DNA of 64,000 nucleotides from Arthrobacter castelli DSM 16402 (GTDB taxonomy: Bacteria > Actinomycetota > Actinomycetes > Actinomycetales > Micrococcaceae), in the NCBI RefSeq assembly GCF_000430705.1, contig NZ_AUMN01000007.1, positions 1-64,000 of the forward strand, written 5' to 3'. The notes under the pieces are model-generated. The model was not told the DNA's origin, searched no databases, and saw nothing but the letters and a program-made list of their open reading frames with translations. Positions 1 to 11,867 of this stretch are shown here, piece by piece. Within the stretch, counting starts at the first letter, position 1. Each line of letters begins with the position of its first letter. A program made the position numbers and the translations under genes.

Positions 1-2065
<2,065 letters not shown>

Positions 2066-2206
2066 AAAAACAAACATCAACACACAAACCAAAAAAGCCC
2101 ATGCATCAACAAAAATTTGAAACCAGCTAAAAAACCACCAACCACACACGGGGTGCGTGCAGCCGGCAGCAAATCAACCAAATAAAAAATTGGTATCAAC
2201 AAACAT

Positions 2207-2240
2207 GACACACTATTGAGTTCTCAAACAACAAGAGCAT
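2207..2240 (-). promoter_or_regulatory. rRNA leader antitermination (boxA-like) element
   Basis: On the transcribed strand the leader contains TTTGAGAACTCAATAGTGTG preceded by a TGCTCTTG stretch. This is the conserved sequence found ahead of 16S and 23S genes in many actinobacteria, where it acts in Nus-factor antitermination. It lies about 140-175 nt upstream of the mature 16S 5' end, the expected place. Confidence 0.75.
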
Positions 2241-2292
2241 TCGGTTTCAGCGGGTCTTTTTCTTTCCCGTTTCGCTCCGAAGCAACTTTTCT

Positions 2293-2321
2293 AATTTACC
2301 CACGCTGACTGTTGAAGTCAA
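2293..2321 (-). promoter_or_regulatory. rrn promoter
   Basis: On the minus strand a -35 TTGACT (2316-2321) and a -10 TAAATT (2293-2298) are separated by exactly 17 nt and point into the 16S leader. This is the best sigma-70-type promoter in the window. The 275 nt between it and the upstream glgB stop (2322-2596) contain no gene I can support and no clear T-tailed terminator. Confidence 0.85.
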
Positions 2322-2596
2322 ATCGGCTGGTTCTCCGTTTGTCCGGCGTATGCCTCAAACCTGAACCACGACCCTGCATGAGGGCCTGTCCCGAACTGTC
2401 TTCATCGATCAGCGCGGATATAAACATTACCACCAGCGATGGGTGGACACAAACCGTCGCCAGCGGCTCTCCCGCGGCATCCCCGGAGCGGCTGCATCCC
2501 TGCCATGACGCGGAATTCCGGCTGCGGACGGGCTGCTATCCGGCGCCCGCAGTGGAGGCACTGGCGGAATCAGTTTTTATGATCTGCTGCACAGCC

Positions 2597-4831
2597 TCAG
2601 CTGCTTCGGCCCTCCGGCTTCAGGTACAGCACTGCAAGGGGAGGAACGGTCAATGCGGCGGAAGCAGGTTGGCCGCCGTAGGCACCCTCTTCGGCCACCA
2701 CTGATCCGCCATTGTCCACGCCGGATCCGCCGAACCCGCCGGCGTCGGTGTTGAGCACTTCCCGCCAGGTTCCCGCCCAGGGCAGGGCCAGGCGGAAGTC
2801 CTGATGCGGGTTGCCGGCGAAGTTGGCCAGGCAGACCAGCGGGTTGCCTTGGCTGTCCCAGCGAGTGAAGGACAGGATGTTCCGGCCGGCGTCGTTGGCG
2901 TCGATCCATGAGAAGCCGGCCGGATCGTTATCCCTGGCGTACAGCGCCGGGGTCTGCCGGTAGATCTCGTTCAGGGAGCGCACCAGCAGCTGCATTCCCC
3001 GATGTTGCGGGTCTTCGGTCAGCCACCAGTCCAAGCCATGCTGCTCGGACCATTCCGCTTCCTGGCCGAATTCGGTGCCCATGAAGATCAGCTGTTTTCC
3101 CGGATGCGCCCACTGGTAAGCGAGGTAAGCGCGGACATTGGCCAGCTGTTTCCACCGGTCCCCGGGCATCTTGCGCAGCAGCGAGCCTTTGCCATGGACC
3201 ACTTCGTCGTGGCTGATGGGCAGCAGGAAGTTTTCGGTGAAGGCATACACCAGCGAAAAGGTCGCCTGATGGTGGTGGTATTGCCGGTTCATCGGGTCCT
3301 CGGCCATGTACGTGAGCGAGTCGTGCATCCAGCCCATGTTCCACTTCAGCCCGAAACCAAGCCCGCCTTCCGACGTCGGCCGCGTCACGCCGTCGAACGC
3401 TGTTGATTCTTCGGCAATCATCACCGATCCAGGGGCACGTCGGTAGGCCGTGGCGTTGACTTCCTGCAGGAAGGCAATGGCTTCGAGATAGTGGTTCCCG
3501 CCGTACTTGTTGGGGCGCCAGTCGCCGCCTTCGCGCGAATAGTCGAGGTAGAGCATCGAGGCCACGGCATCCACGCGCAGCCCGTCGATATGGAACTCCT
3601 CCAGCCAGAACAACGCGTTGGCGACGAGGAAGTTGCGCACCTCCGACCTGCCGTAATCGAAAATCAGGGTCCCCCAGTCCGGATGTTCGCCCAGCAAAGG
3701 ATCGGGATGTTCATAGAGCGGTTGCCCGTCAAACCAGGCCAGCGCGAATTCGTCCTTGGGAAAGTGCGCCGGCACCCAGTCCAGCAGCACGCCGATCCCC
3801 GCCTGGTGCAACGCGTCGACGAGGTGGCGGAACTCATCGGGATGGCCGAAGCGGGAGGTCGGCGCATAGTACGAAGTGACTTGGTATCCCCAGGACCCGC
3901 CGAACGGGTGTTCCGCAACCGGCATCAATTCGACGTGGGTGAAGCCCTGCCACTGCACGTATTCGACCAATTGCTCGGCCAATTGCCGGTAGCTCAGGTC
4001 CAGCCGCCAGGAACCGAGATGAACTTCGTAGACGCTCATCGGCGAGTTGTGCGGGTCTTTCGCCGCACGGTCCTCCATCCACTGCTGGTCGACGAACTCA
4101 TAGGTTGATTCGATGACCTTCGACCCGGTCTGCGGCGGAATCTCCGTCCCGTAGGCCATCGGATCGGCCTTTTCGCGCCACTGTCCGTCCTTGCCCAGGA
4201 TCTCGTACTTATAGCAGTGGCCGTCCTCGACACCGGGGATGAACAGTTCCCAGATCCCCGACGTGCCCAGCGAACGCATCGCATGGGTCAGCCCGTCCCA
4301 ATCGTTGAAGTCGCCCTTGACCCGCACGGCCTCGGCGTTGGGGGCCCAGACGGAGAAACCGACGCCGGAAATCTCCCCCAGAGTCGAGGGATACCGCCGG
4401 ATGTGCGCCCCCAGCGCCGTCCACAGTGTTTCGTGCCTGCCTTCATTGAACAGGTGAATGTCCATCTCGCCGATGGCGGGCAGGAAACGGTACGGGTCGT
4501 CGACGGTCAGCTCAGTGCCGTCGTCGTAGGCCACCTCCAGCCGGTAGTCGGGGACGTGGCCGGCCTCCTCCGGCCGCGAGGCACCGACCCAGATCCCCCG
4601 CGCCTCATGCTGCAGCGGGATACGGGCCGACGGCGTCACGACAGTGACCTGCCTGGCCAGCCGCTTCATGGTGCGGAAGGTGACTGATTCGACGCCGGAG
4701 GCCGACGTGGTCAAATGGGCGCCGAGCACTCGGTGAGGGTCGTGGAACCGCCCCGCCCCGACAGCCGCCAGCACATCGTCGGCGACGGACTCGGGCGCAA
4801 TTGCCTCGGTGCCGGTGTTCTTTTCAGTCAC
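2597..4831 (-). CDS. glgB: 1,4-alpha-glucan branching enzyme GlgB
   Basis: Makes alpha-1,6 branches in cytosolic alpha-glucan. At 744 aa it has the two N-terminal carbohydrate-binding/early-set domains typical of actinobacterial GlgB, then a GH13 barrel. Visible catalytic motifs are [15 protein letters not shown] (nucleophile Asp near residue 418), MIAEEST (acid/base Glu near 471) and [12 protein letters not shown] (transition-state Asp near 540). The C-terminal beta domain ends in [12 protein letters not shown]. It is the last gene of glgE-treS-mak-glgB, 16 nt after mak. Family knowledge says it branches the linear chains made by GlgE. The next transcription unit on the same strand is the rRNA operon. 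Confidence 0.97.
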   Translation of the reverse strand: MTEKNTGTEAIAPESVADDVLAAVGAGRFHDPHRVLGAHLTTSASGVESVTFRTMKRLARQVTVVTPSARIPLQHEARGIWVGASRPEEAGHVPDYRLEVAYDDGTELTVDDPYRFLPAIGEMDIHLFNEGRHETLWTALGAHIRRYPSTLGEISGVGFSVWAPNAEAVRVKGDFNDWDGLTHAMRSLGTSGIWELFIPGVEDGHCYKYEILGKDGQWREKADPMAYGTEIPPQTGSKVIESTYEFVDQQWMEDRAAKDPHNSPMSVYEVHLGSWRLDLSYRQLAEQLVEYVQWQGFTHVELMPVAEHPFGGSWGYQVTSYYAPTSRFGHPDEFRHLVDALHQAGIGVLLDWVPAHFPKDEFALAWFDGQPLYEHPDPLLGEHPDWGTLIFDYGRSEVRNFLVANALFWLEEFHIDGLRVDAVASMLYLDYSREGGDWRPNKYGGNHYLEAIAFLQEVNATAYRRAPGSVMIAEESTAFDGVTRPTSEGGLGFGLKWNMGWMHDSLTYMAEDPMNRQYHHHQATFSLVYAFTENFLLPISHDEVVHGKGSLLRKMPGDRWKQLANVRAYLAYQWAHPGKQLIFMGTEFGQEAEWSEQHGLDWWLTEDPQHRGMQLLVRSLNEIYRQTPALYARDNDPAGFSWIDANDAGRNILSFTRWDSQGNPLVCLANFAGNPHQDFRLALPWAGTWREVLNTDAGGFGGSGVDNGGSVVAEEGAYGGQPASAALTVPPLAVLYLKPEGRSS

Positions 4832-4847
4832 TGCTTCACCTCTTCAT

Positions 4848-6380
4848 TCAAAGTTCCCGGTCACCCTCAGATGGACGGCCGTCTGTTGAGCTGCCGGCGG
4901 TTGAGCTGCCGGCACCGGATGACCGGTCGTCCAGCGCTTTGCGCACGCCGGCCACGGGGACGGGCAGCCAGTCGGGCCGGTTACGCCGTTCGTACACCAC
5001 TTCGTAGAGGGCCTTGTCCAGCCACAACGCTACGAACAACGGGGAATTGGTTTCCAGTTTCCGGCCGGTTTCCTGCTGGTACCCGTCGATAAACGCGCGG
5101 CTGCAGGCGGCGGCCCAGTGCCGTGCTTGTTCCGCCCGCTGTCGGCGGCCGTCGTCGTGACCGCCTCCAGAGGCGGCACCGCTGTCACCGTGCATCACCA
5201 CCCCGGCAACGTAGTCGAAAGAGCGGAGCATGCCGACGACGTCGCGCAGCGGGACATCGGCCTGTGACCGTTCCGCGGCGGTGCGCAGCGGTTCGCCCTC
5301 GAAGTCCAGCACCGCCCACCCCCGGTGCGGTGCGTACAGCACCTGTCCCAGGTGGTAGTCGCCGTGGATCCGCTGCAGATCGGGCAGCTGCTGCTCGTTC
5401 CGCAAAGCGTCGATGTGGCCCTGCAGCAGCGCCGCATACCCCTCGCCGACAGCGGGCCCGGCCTCGGCCCAGGCCCAGTCAATCCGGTCGACAATGCTTT
5501 CAATGAACAGGGACCGTTCGGCCTCGGTCGCGGTCCTGGTACCAAAGGCCATGGACAGGCTCAGGTGCACTCCGGCGGTGGCCCGTCCCAGCCCGAAGGC
5601 TTGGCCGGTGTAGTCATCGCCGTTCAACGCCGCCCGGCAGGCCTGGCGCCAGGCGTCCTCGCTGCCGTCGATGAATTCGCGCAGTACGCTCAGCTGCCCT
5701 TCAACCAGCGCGCCGGAGGGGCGCCCGTCGACGAATTCGCCCGCCGGGTCATGCCAGTAGCCGGAAACCCAGCCGTAGGTGGCAGGCACTTGGGTGCATC
5801 CGGCCGAGGTGAGCCCGGCGCCGACCTCCACGTCCGGGTTCGGACCGGGCCCGAGCACGCGGAAGAACTTGACGATGGAAGGCAGTTCGCCGTCGTCGAT
5901 GATGACGGACGTGTTGGATTGTTCGCCGGTGAGCACCTGCATCGACGCCGGGGTGCTGCGCGGCGCGCTGCCGGCAAAGGGCTCGACGGCGTGGCCGGTT
6001 GCCCGGCCGTCGGCGGTGGTGCTGCCGCCGCGCATCATCTCCAGCCACGCGGTGACGAACACCGGGTCGTAGGCGCCGTCATAAACCCACCGCGGCGCCG
6101 CCGACCCGTCGACGGTGTACTCGGTTTCGCCGACCAGTCCGGCTTCCGCCCCGTCCAATGGCGCGCTGCGGTAGCTGAGCGGCACGTTGATCACGTCCAC
6201 CCGTTCCCCGCTGTCCACCGCCACCAGATGCACTTCGAGCCCCACGGCCCCGTCCGGGTCGTGCAAGTGGATCCCGCCGACCCTCCGCAGGCTGACCGGG
6301 GCGCCCTTGGCGGGATACCAGCGCTGGGCGGGCAGCCATCCGCGGAGCAACTCGGGCAGCGTGGGGGTCATGGGTTTCAC
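4848..6380 (-). CDS. mak: Maltokinase (Mak/Pep2)
   Basis: ATP-dependent kinase that makes maltose-1-phosphate, the donor for GlgE. The kinase signature is in the C-terminal half: RIHGDYHLGQ followed by AVLDFEGEP, the phosphotransferase loop and metal-binding Asp of the aminoglycoside-kinase-like fold. The N-terminal cap has the typical LRGWLPAQRWYPAKG. I start at the GTG at 6380: it overlaps the treS stop as GTGA and has GGGAGG 9-14 nt upstream. The in-frame ATG at 6371 is the alternative. The open frame continues upstream into treS, but that part is an antiparallel-free overlap with no family similarity. The protein is 510 aa. Confidence 0.95.
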   Translation of the reverse strand: MKPMTPTLPELLRGWLPAQRWYPAKGAPVSLRRVGGIHLHDPDGAVGLEVHLVAVDSGERVDVINVPLSYRSAPLDGAEAGLVGETEYTVDGSAAPRWVYDGAYDPVFVTAWLEMMRGGSTTADGRATGHAVEPFAGSAPRSTPASMQVLTGEQSNTSVIIDDGELPSIVKFFRVLGPGPNPDVEVGAGLTSAGCTQVPATYGWVSGYWHDPAGEFVDGRPSGALVEGQLSVLREFIDGSEDAWRQACRAALNGDDYTGQAFGLGRATAGVHLSLSMAFGTRTATEAERSLFIESIVDRIDWAWAEAGPAVGEGYAALLQGHIDALRNEQQLPDLQRIHGDYHLGQVLYAPHRGWAVLDFEGEPLRTAAERSQADVPLRDVVGMLRSFDYVAGVVMHGDSGAASGGGHDDGRRQRAEQARHWAAACSRAFIDGYQQETGRKLETNSPLFVALWLDKALYEVVYERRNRPDWLPVPVAGVRKALDDRSSGAGSSTAGSSTDGRPSEGDREL

Positions 6381-8152
6381 GTCGCGGTCCCTCCCGGCTG
6401 CTGGATGATCGGCATGGTGGTGGTTTCGGGCTCGGCCGGGTTGGAATGGTCGGTCCGGATGCGGAGCCAGAAGAAGTCGTGGCTTCCCATGGTGAAGGTG
6501 ATCCGTCCGTCGCTTCCGATGGCCGGAAACGGGGTCCCGCCGAACAAATCGCGCAGGCCGCGCCCGGCGTATTCGGGCACGTCGAGCGTGGTCGAAACAG
6601 GGTTCTGCGACAGATTGAACACGCACAGAATGGTCTCGGCCGCTTCGCCGGCTGCATTGCGGGACGGCAGTTCGCGCAGGAAAGCCAGCACCGGGACGGC
6701 GTCGGCGTCCACGTTAATGTAACTGCCCAGCCCGAATGCGGGATGGGCCTTGCGGATGCTCAGGATCTGCCGGATCCAGTGCAGCAGCGACCCGGAATGG
6801 GCCAGCTGGGCCTCCACGTTGCTGTGGTTGTAGTGATACACCAGCGACTGCACCACCGGCAGGTACAGCTTGCCCGGATCGGCCTGCGAGAACCCGGCGT
6901 TCCGGTCGGGGTTCCACTGCATCGGCGTGCGCACGGCGTCGCGGTCGTCGAGCCAGATGTTGTCGCCCATTCCGATTTCGTCCCCGTAGTACAGGAACGG
7001 ACTGCCGGGCATCGACAACAGCATCGAATGAATCAGCTCCAGTTCGGCCCTGGAATTGTCCAGCAACGGAGCCAGCCGGCGGCGGATGCCGATGTTGGCA
7101 CGCATCCGCGAATCGGGCGCGTACCAGCCGAGCATCGCCTCCCGTTCTTCCGTGGCCACCATCTCCAGCGTCAACTCATCATGATTACGCAGGAACGTCC
7201 CCCACTGCGCGCCTTCGGGGATGGTGGGGGTTTCGGCCATCGTCTGGATGATCGGGGCGGCGCTCTGGTCGCGCATGGAATAGAACAGCCGGGGCATGAT
7301 TGGAAAGTGGAAGCACATGTGGCACTCGGGCCCGTCCTCGTCCCCGAAATATTCCACCACCTCGTGGGGCATCTGGTTCGCTTCGGCGATGATCACCCGC
7401 CCCGGGTAGTCGTGATCGACCATGGCCCGCAGCCTCTTCAGGAAGTCGTGGGTGGCCGGCAGGTTCTCGCAGTTGGTGTCCTCCTCTTCGAAGAGGTAAG
7501 GAATGGCGTCTGCACGGAAGCCATCGATCCCCTGGTCCAGCCAGAACCGCGCGACATCGAATACGGCCTTCTGCACCGCCGGATTCTCGAAATTGAGGTC
7601 CGGCTGGTGGCTGAAGAACCGGTGCCAATAAAACTGCCGCCGCACCGGATCGAAGGCCCAGTTGGACTCCTCGGTGTCGACGAAAATGATCCGCGCGTCC
7701 TCGTACTTCTCGTCGGTGTCACTCCAGACGTAGAAGTCGCCAAACGGGCCATCGGGTTCATGGCGCGAGGCTTCGAACCACTCGTGTTTGTCCGAGGTGT
7801 GGTTGATGGGCAGGTCGGTGATGACCCGCAGCCCGCGGGCGTGGGCCTCGGATACCAGCCGCTTGAAGTCGCTGATGGTCCCGAATTCGTCCAGCACCGA
7901 GTAGTAGTCGGCGATGTCGTAGCCGCCGTCGCGCAGCGGCGACTCGTAGAACGGAGGCACCCACAGGCAATCGATCCCCAGCCATTGCAGGTAATCGAGC
8001 CGCTCGATCAATCCGGAAAAGTCGCCGGATCCGTCCCCATTAGCGTCGGCAAAGCCACGGACCAGCACTTCGTAGAAGACCGCCTTGCGGTACCAGTGCG
8101 GATCGTGCTGCAGTCCAGGCGCGTGCAGCTGGAACTGCGGGGCCAACGTCAT
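6377..8152 (-). CDS. treS: Trehalose synthase TreS (maltose alpha-D-glucosyltransferase)
   Basis: GH13 isomerase that interconverts trehalose and maltose, feeding maltose to Mak. The 591-aa protein shows GIDGFRADAIPYLFEEE (catalytic Asp near 213), VIIAEANQMPHE (Glu near 256) and FLRNHDELTLEM (Asp near 323). The start MTLAPQFQLHAPGLQHDPHW fits the family, where the conserved domain begins at WYRKAVFYEV. It overlaps glgE by four bases (ATGA at 8149-8152) and mak by four bases (GTGA), so the three genes should be translationally coupled. In some actinobacteria TreS and Mak are fused; here they are separate. Confidence 0.96.
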   Translation of the reverse strand: MTLAPQFQLHAPGLQHDPHWYRKAVFYEVLVRGFADANGDGSGDFSGLIERLDYLQWLGIDCLWVPPFYESPLRDGGYDIADYYSVLDEFGTISDFKRLVSEAHARGLRVITDLPINHTSDKHEWFEASRHEPDGPFGDFYVWSDTDEKYEDARIIFVDTEESNWAFDPVRRQFYWHRFFSHQPDLNFENPAVQKAVFDVARFWLDQGIDGFRADAIPYLFEEEDTNCENLPATHDFLKRLRAMVDHDYPGRVIIAEANQMPHEVVEYFGDEDGPECHMCFHFPIMPRLFYSMRDQSAAPIIQTMAETPTIPEGAQWGTFLRNHDELTLEMVATEEREAMLGWYAPDSRMRANIGIRRRLAPLLDNSRAELELIHSMLLSMPGSPFLYYGDEIGMGDNIWLDDRDAVRTPMQWNPDRNAGFSQADPGKLYLPVVQSLVYHYNHSNVEAQLAHSGSLLHWIRQILSIRKAHPAFGLGSYINVDADAVPVLAFLRELPSRNAAGEAAETILCVFNLSQNPVSTTLDVPEYAGRGLRDLFGGTPFPAIGSDGRITFTMGSHDFFWLRIRTDHSNPAEPETTTMPIIQQPGGTAT

Positions 8153-10206
8153 ACCGGCCTCCTCACGTGCAGGATGTGTGCGGGTTCAACATGGGAATCG
8201 AGACGGACGTAGTTGTCGGCGCCCCATAACCATCCGTCCGAGGTGATCAGGTCATCGACCCGGTAGGTGCCCTCGGCCGTCAGGTCCTGCGGATCGAGCT
8301 GCAGCGCCTGCAGGTCCAGGCTGACCGTGCACTCGCGGGTGCTGTGGGGGTCAAGATTGACGACGACGATAATCGTGTCCTTGGCCGGTCCGCGGGCCGT
8401 GGGAACGGCCTTGTGCTTGGAGAACACCAGCACCTCATCGTCGGTGGAACTGTGGATGGTGATGTTCTGCAGATCGCCCAGCGCCGGGTGCAACCGCCGG
8501 ATCTCGTTGAGCCGCTTCAGATACGGCGCAAGCGAGCGGCCTTCCTCGATCGCGGCCGCGTAATCACGCGGCCGGTATTCGAACTTCTCGTTGTCGATGT
8601 ATTCCTCCGAGCCGGGCCGGGCCACATGCTCGAACAGTTCGTAGCCCGAATAGACCCCCCACAGCGGGCTGGACATGGCGGCCAGCACCGCCCGGATCTT
8701 GAACGCGGGCGGACCGCCGAACTGGAGGTACTCTGTCAGGATGTCCGGGGTGTTGACGAAGAAGTTGGGCCGGAAGAACCCCGAGGTTTCATGGCTGACC
8801 TCGGTGAAGTACTCCTCCAATTCCTGCTTGGTGTTGCGCCAGGTGAAGTAGCCGTAGGACTGCTGGAAGCCGACCTTGGCCAGCTGGTGCATCATCGGCG
8901 GGCGGGTGAACGCCTCGGCGAGGAACACCACGTCCGGGTCGAAGGCACTGACTTCGGCGATCAGCCACTCCCAGAACCAGACGGGCTTGGTGTGGGGGTT
9001 GTCCACCCGGAAGATTTTCACGCCGTGGTTGGCCCACAACCGCACGATCCTGAGCACCTCGGCGCTGAGCCCATCGGGGTCATTGTCGAAATTGATCGGA
9101 TAGATGTCCTGGTATTTCTTCGGCGGGTTCTCGGCGTAGGCGATGGTGCCGTCCACCCGGGTGGTGAACCATTCGGGGTGGGACGTCACCCACGGGTGGT
9201 CCGGCGAGGCCTGCAGTGCCAGGTCGAGGGCGACCTCCATTCCCAATTCTTCCGCCCGGGCGACGAATGCATCGAAATCCTCGAAGCTGCCCAGATCCGG
9301 ATGGATGGCGTCATGGCCGCCGTCGGGCGAACCAATCGCCCACGGCGAGCCCGGATCACGTTCGGCGGCATTGAGCGCGTTGTTCGGCCCCTTCCGGTGT
9401 GTGCGGCCGATCGGATGCACCGGTGGCAGGTAGACGACGTCGAACCCCATGGCGGCGATGTCGTCGAGCCGCCGTGACGCAGTGGCGAAGGTCCCGGAAG
9501 TCCATTCGAGCGTCGCGGGGTCCTGCACTGCTCCGATGGAGCGGGGAAAGAATTCATACCAGGAGCCGCGGCCCGCCGCGGGGCGTTCCACCCGGATGGG
9601 ATACCGGGCGCTGGAGGTCACCAGGTCGCGGATGGGTTGGCGTTCGACGGCGGCCAGCACCGCTGCGCTGGTCCCGGCGTCCAGGCGTTCGGCCACCGTC
9701 AGCGCCCCGTCGGCGAGCGCGGCGGCCGCGGCGGCAATGGTGTCCCGGTCGGCCGGTTCGCGGTGTTCATCGGCGGAGGCGACCTGAAGCAGCGCCGCGC
9801 CTTCGGCCAGCATGAGCTCGACGTCGACGCCGGCGTCGAGCTTGACCTCGGCATTGTGCTGCCAGGTGCCGTACAGATCCGCCCATCCTTCAATGGCAAA
9901 CGACCAGTCGCCGGTGGCTGCAGGCGTGAGCCGCCCGGTCCAGCTGTCGGTTCCGGGGAGCCGCTCGACCAGCCGGGTGCGCTGCCGTTCCTCCCCGTCA
10001 GGGCCGTACAACACCGCAGTGACCCCGAGACGGTCATGTCCCTCGCGGAAGACGGTTGCGGACACTTCCATATTCTGTCCGGGAATGGCCTTGGCGCTGA
10101 ACGCACCGCCCTCAATGACAGGCTGGACCTTGGTGATCGGGATACGGCCGGTCCGCAGTTCCGATGTCGACGATTCCGATGCAGGTATCACCTTGGAAGT
10201 GGTCAC
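8149..10206 (-). CDS. glgE: Alpha-1,4-glucan:maltose-1-phosphate maltosyltransferase GlgE
   Basis: Extends alpha-glucan with maltosyl units from maltose-1-phosphate. The 685-aa protein has an N-terminal beta domain (GRIPITKVQPVIEGGAF), a long middle insert typical of GlgE, and a GH13 barrel with IKIFRVDNPHTKPVWFWEW (nucleophile Asp near 399) and VVFLAEAFTRPPMM (Glu near 428). The signature YQDIYPINFDND is also present. It is the first gene of the operon. The GTG start at 10206 sits 7 nt after a TAACGT -10 box, which suggests a leaderless mRNA; there is no convincing ribosome binding site. Confidence 0.96.
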   Translation of the reverse strand: MTTSKVIPASESSTSELRTGRIPITKVQPVIEGGAFSAKAIPGQNMEVSATVFREGHDRLGVTAVLYGPDGEERQRTRLVERLPGTDSWTGRLTPAATGDWSFAIEGWADLYGTWQHNAEVKLDAGVDVELMLAEGAALLQVASADEHREPADRDTIAAAAAALADGALTVAERLDAGTSAAVLAAVERQPIRDLVTSSARYPIRVERPAAGRGSWYEFFPRSIGAVQDPATLEWTSGTFATASRRLDDIAAMGFDVVYLPPVHPIGRTHRKGPNNALNAAERDPGSPWAIGSPDGGHDAIHPDLGSFEDFDAFVARAEELGMEVALDLALQASPDHPWVTSHPEWFTTRVDGTIAYAENPPKKYQDIYPINFDNDPDGLSAEVLRIVRLWANHGVKIFRVDNPHTKPVWFWEWLIAEVSAFDPDVVFLAEAFTRPPMMHQLAKVGFQQSYGYFTWRNTKQELEEYFTEVSHETSGFFRPNFFVNTPDILTEYLQFGGPPAFKIRAVLAAMSSPLWGVYSGYELFEHVARPGSEEYIDNEKFEYRPRDYAAAIEEGRSLAPYLKRLNEIRRLHPALGDLQNITIHSSTDDEVLVFSKHKAVPTARGPAKDTIIVVVNLDPHSTRECTVSLDLQALQLDPQDLTAEGTYRVDDLITSDGWLWGADNYVRLDSHVEPAHILHVRRPV

Positions 10207-10213
10207 ACCCTAG

Positions 10214-10243
10214 ACGTTAGCGACATTCCGGGCAGATTGCTAA
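10214..10243 (-). promoter_or_regulatory. glgE operon promoter (leaderless type)
   Basis: On the minus strand TTAGCA (10238-10243) and TAACGT (10214-10219) are 18 nt apart, and the -10 is 7 nt from the glgE GTG. Transcription would therefore begin at or within a base or two of the start codon. Confidence 0.5.
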
Positions 10244-10361
10244 GGGTGCATAGGGTATGTGAAAACATCGGCGGCGGAATTCATGCTCCGCACCCTCTCG
10301 GACGCCCCGGCGTCAGTTCAGGAGGCGGTGGCACCGCCAGAAGCCGACTGCCCAGATCCAG

Positions 10362-10690
10362 TCAGGAATCGCTTGCACTGACCGCTTTGCGCTGTTCCCG
10401 TTCGATGGTGCGGTAGATTGTCGGCCGGCTCACAGCGAATAGTTCGGCCATTTCAAAAATGCTGCGCCCCGCAGCCTTATTTCCCGGTCGTCGAGGACGT
10501 CAGGGATTTCATGGGCGCCCCGCTCGGAGCCGACCAGAGGGCCCAGTAGGGTGACGACGAAGGTACCACCGGCCCGGCAGACCGCCAACGCCTCACGCAG
10601 GCCGGTGCGGTTCGTGGCTCTGCCGGTGAGCCGCGATCAACATAGTTCCGCTTGGCCCGATCCAGAACGCTACCAAGGCATCTACCCAAC
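10362..10690 (-). pseudogene. Serine recombinase/resolvase remnant
   Basis: Pieces of a resolvase/invertase of the Tn3-resolvase family can be read in order but in different frames. Near 10640-10690 is LDRAKRNYVDRGS; after a frame change at about 10600 follows GLREALAVCRAGGTFVVT; near 10500 HEIPDVLDDREIRLRG is joined almost directly to the C-terminal helix-turn-helix GRSIFEMAELFAVSRPTIYR (10400-10470), ending at a TGA at 10362. The catalytic N-terminus, with its Ser, and most of the middle are missing. It is a decayed mobile-element gene and marks the edge of an accessory island. The rest of 10244-10932 has no other gene I can support. Confidence 0.75.
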
Positions 10691-10932
10691 TGGAACGATT
10701 ATGGCCGCGTGACTTCATTGAAGCTTTTCGGAGCGGCATGACACTCACCTCAACACGCCGTTCCCCACGAACCGGGAAGAGCCGCCAATCCGAGGTTCAT
10801 GGTTCGGCCTTGTGCCGCAATGCGAAGGGCGCGGCGGGCCAAAAGCATCTGTCATTACATGTCCGCCGAACGTTGGCAAAACATTTCCTGAACGACTGTG
10901 TAAAGTAGATGATTGGTTAGGGAAATAAAGAA

Positions 10933-11637
10933 TTGCTCTTGAGAAAATTTGGGAAGACATGTGCTGTGGTGAGTGTCGCGACCATTAGTCTGGCGGGCCT
11001 TTCGTCCCCTGCTACAGCTCTAGCGAGCACAGCGACCGAAACTCACGTGAATACGAAAGATGCAACTTCGATGCTCCGCGCGAACATCAAGGATGCGGCA
11101 ATGAACGGTGATGCTGACGCCGCAGAATCCCTCGAAGCCTTCGATGCTCTCTCAGGTAAGGAACGTCAAAAGCTTGAGGGCATTCTCAAGAACGAGAGGG
11201 TCCTCTTTGCTGCAGAACGGCCTGGCAGCGGCGTTAGTATGCGGCAATCGAACTGCCATGTCACTCCGACAAGGTTTAGCAGCCTGAGTGGCACCTCCAC
11301 TCTGGCGGCGACCTATCGGGTTACGGCAACGTGCGACCAAGAGTTCCTCTTCGCCGGTATCAGCGTTACCAAAGTCCGTCTTACCGGGAAATATACAACT
11401 GGGCGCGGTCGCGTACTTGACACACACCGCGCATACTTCCGTGTTCTCCACTCCTATGAGCCCGGTGTGTCAATATCAAACTCCGACAAAAGGCATTACG
11501 TTTCCGGCGGACGGGGCCACTTCCGGACTACCGTAACGGTGACGCGATCCATCTTTGGCTGGGAACACAGCACCCGGAGCGGAGTCCTCCGACTCGTTAC
11601 GAATGGACCTGGTGTAGTGTCATGTGGATGGGTGTGA
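10933..11637 (+). CDS. Secreted hypothetical protein
   Basis: I do not recognise this 234-aa protein. It starts with KFGKTCAVVSVATISLAGL and ends its signal region at ALAS-TATE, a standard Sec signal peptide. A mixed charged helix-prone stretch (residues 40-90) is followed by a Thr/Ser/Arg-rich, probably beta-sheet domain with three or four Cys. TTG at 10933 or 10939 is the likely start, with AGGGAAATAAAG just upstream; confidence in the exact start is low. Codon use is less GC-biased than in the flanking housekeeping genes, consistent with transfer. It overlaps the next small membrane-protein gene by GTGA, so the two are probably made together, and a strong terminator follows them. Confidence 0.7.
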   Translation: MLLRKFGKTCAVVSVATISLAGLSSPATALASTATETHVNTKDATSMLRANIKDAAMNGDADAAESLEAFDALSGKERQKLEGILKNERVLFAAERPGSGVSMRQSNCHVTPTRFSSLSGTSTLAATYRVTATCDQEFLFAGISVTKVRLTGKYTTGRGRVLDTHRAYFRVLHSYEPGVSISNSDKRHYVSGGRGHFRTTVTVTRSIFGWEHSTRSGVLRLVTNGPGVVSCGWV

Positions 11638-11813
11638 CGGAAAATCCTCTAGTCCCGACCTTCGGAGAAGCCATAGGTTCCTTCGGCCTGATGGCCATCT
11701 TTCTCATGATTGGCTTGTTCGTCATCTATCGGATGGTTGAAGCTGCCTTTCATAGAGGCAGAAGGGAACCCGACTCCAAGCCGCGAAGTGACTCAGGGTA
11801 CGACAAGCAGTGA
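11634..11813 (+). CDS. Small single-pass membrane protein
   Basis: A peptide of about 59 aa (MTENPLVPTFGEAIG...) with one hydrophobic helix, SFGLMAIFLMIGLFVIYRMV, then a basic/polar tail (FHRGRREPDSKPRSD). The GTG at 11634 overlaps the preceding TGA as GTGA, which favours it over the in-frame ATGs at 11622 and 11628. No family is recognised. Coupling of a secreted protein with a tiny membrane protein is reminiscent of effector/immunity or secreted-factor/anchor pairs, but nothing in the sequence proves that. Confidence 0.6.
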   Translation: MTENPLVPTFGEAIGSFGLMAIFLMIGLFVIYRMVEAAFHRGRREPDSKPRSDSGYDKQ

Positions 11814-11867
11814 TCGGTTCCTACTGAATACGAATCATCGATTCTCACAGCAGCATTAGGTGTATTT

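Noticed and set aside
2312-2704. 130-codon plus-strand frame near the rRNA promoter
   Set aside because: It overlaps the rrn promoter and the 3' end of glgB in antisense, has low-quality composition and no recognisable domain.
6381-6626. N-terminal extension of mak
   Set aside because: The upstream residues are Arg/His/Pro-rich shadow of treS; the GTGA overlap at 6377-6380 with an upstream GGAGG marks the real start.
6446-8212. 588-codon plus-strand frame opposite treS
   Set aside because: Long antisense frames are expected in GC-rich genes; the protein is Gly/Val/His/Arg-biased with no domain, while treS on the other strand has all catalytic motifs.
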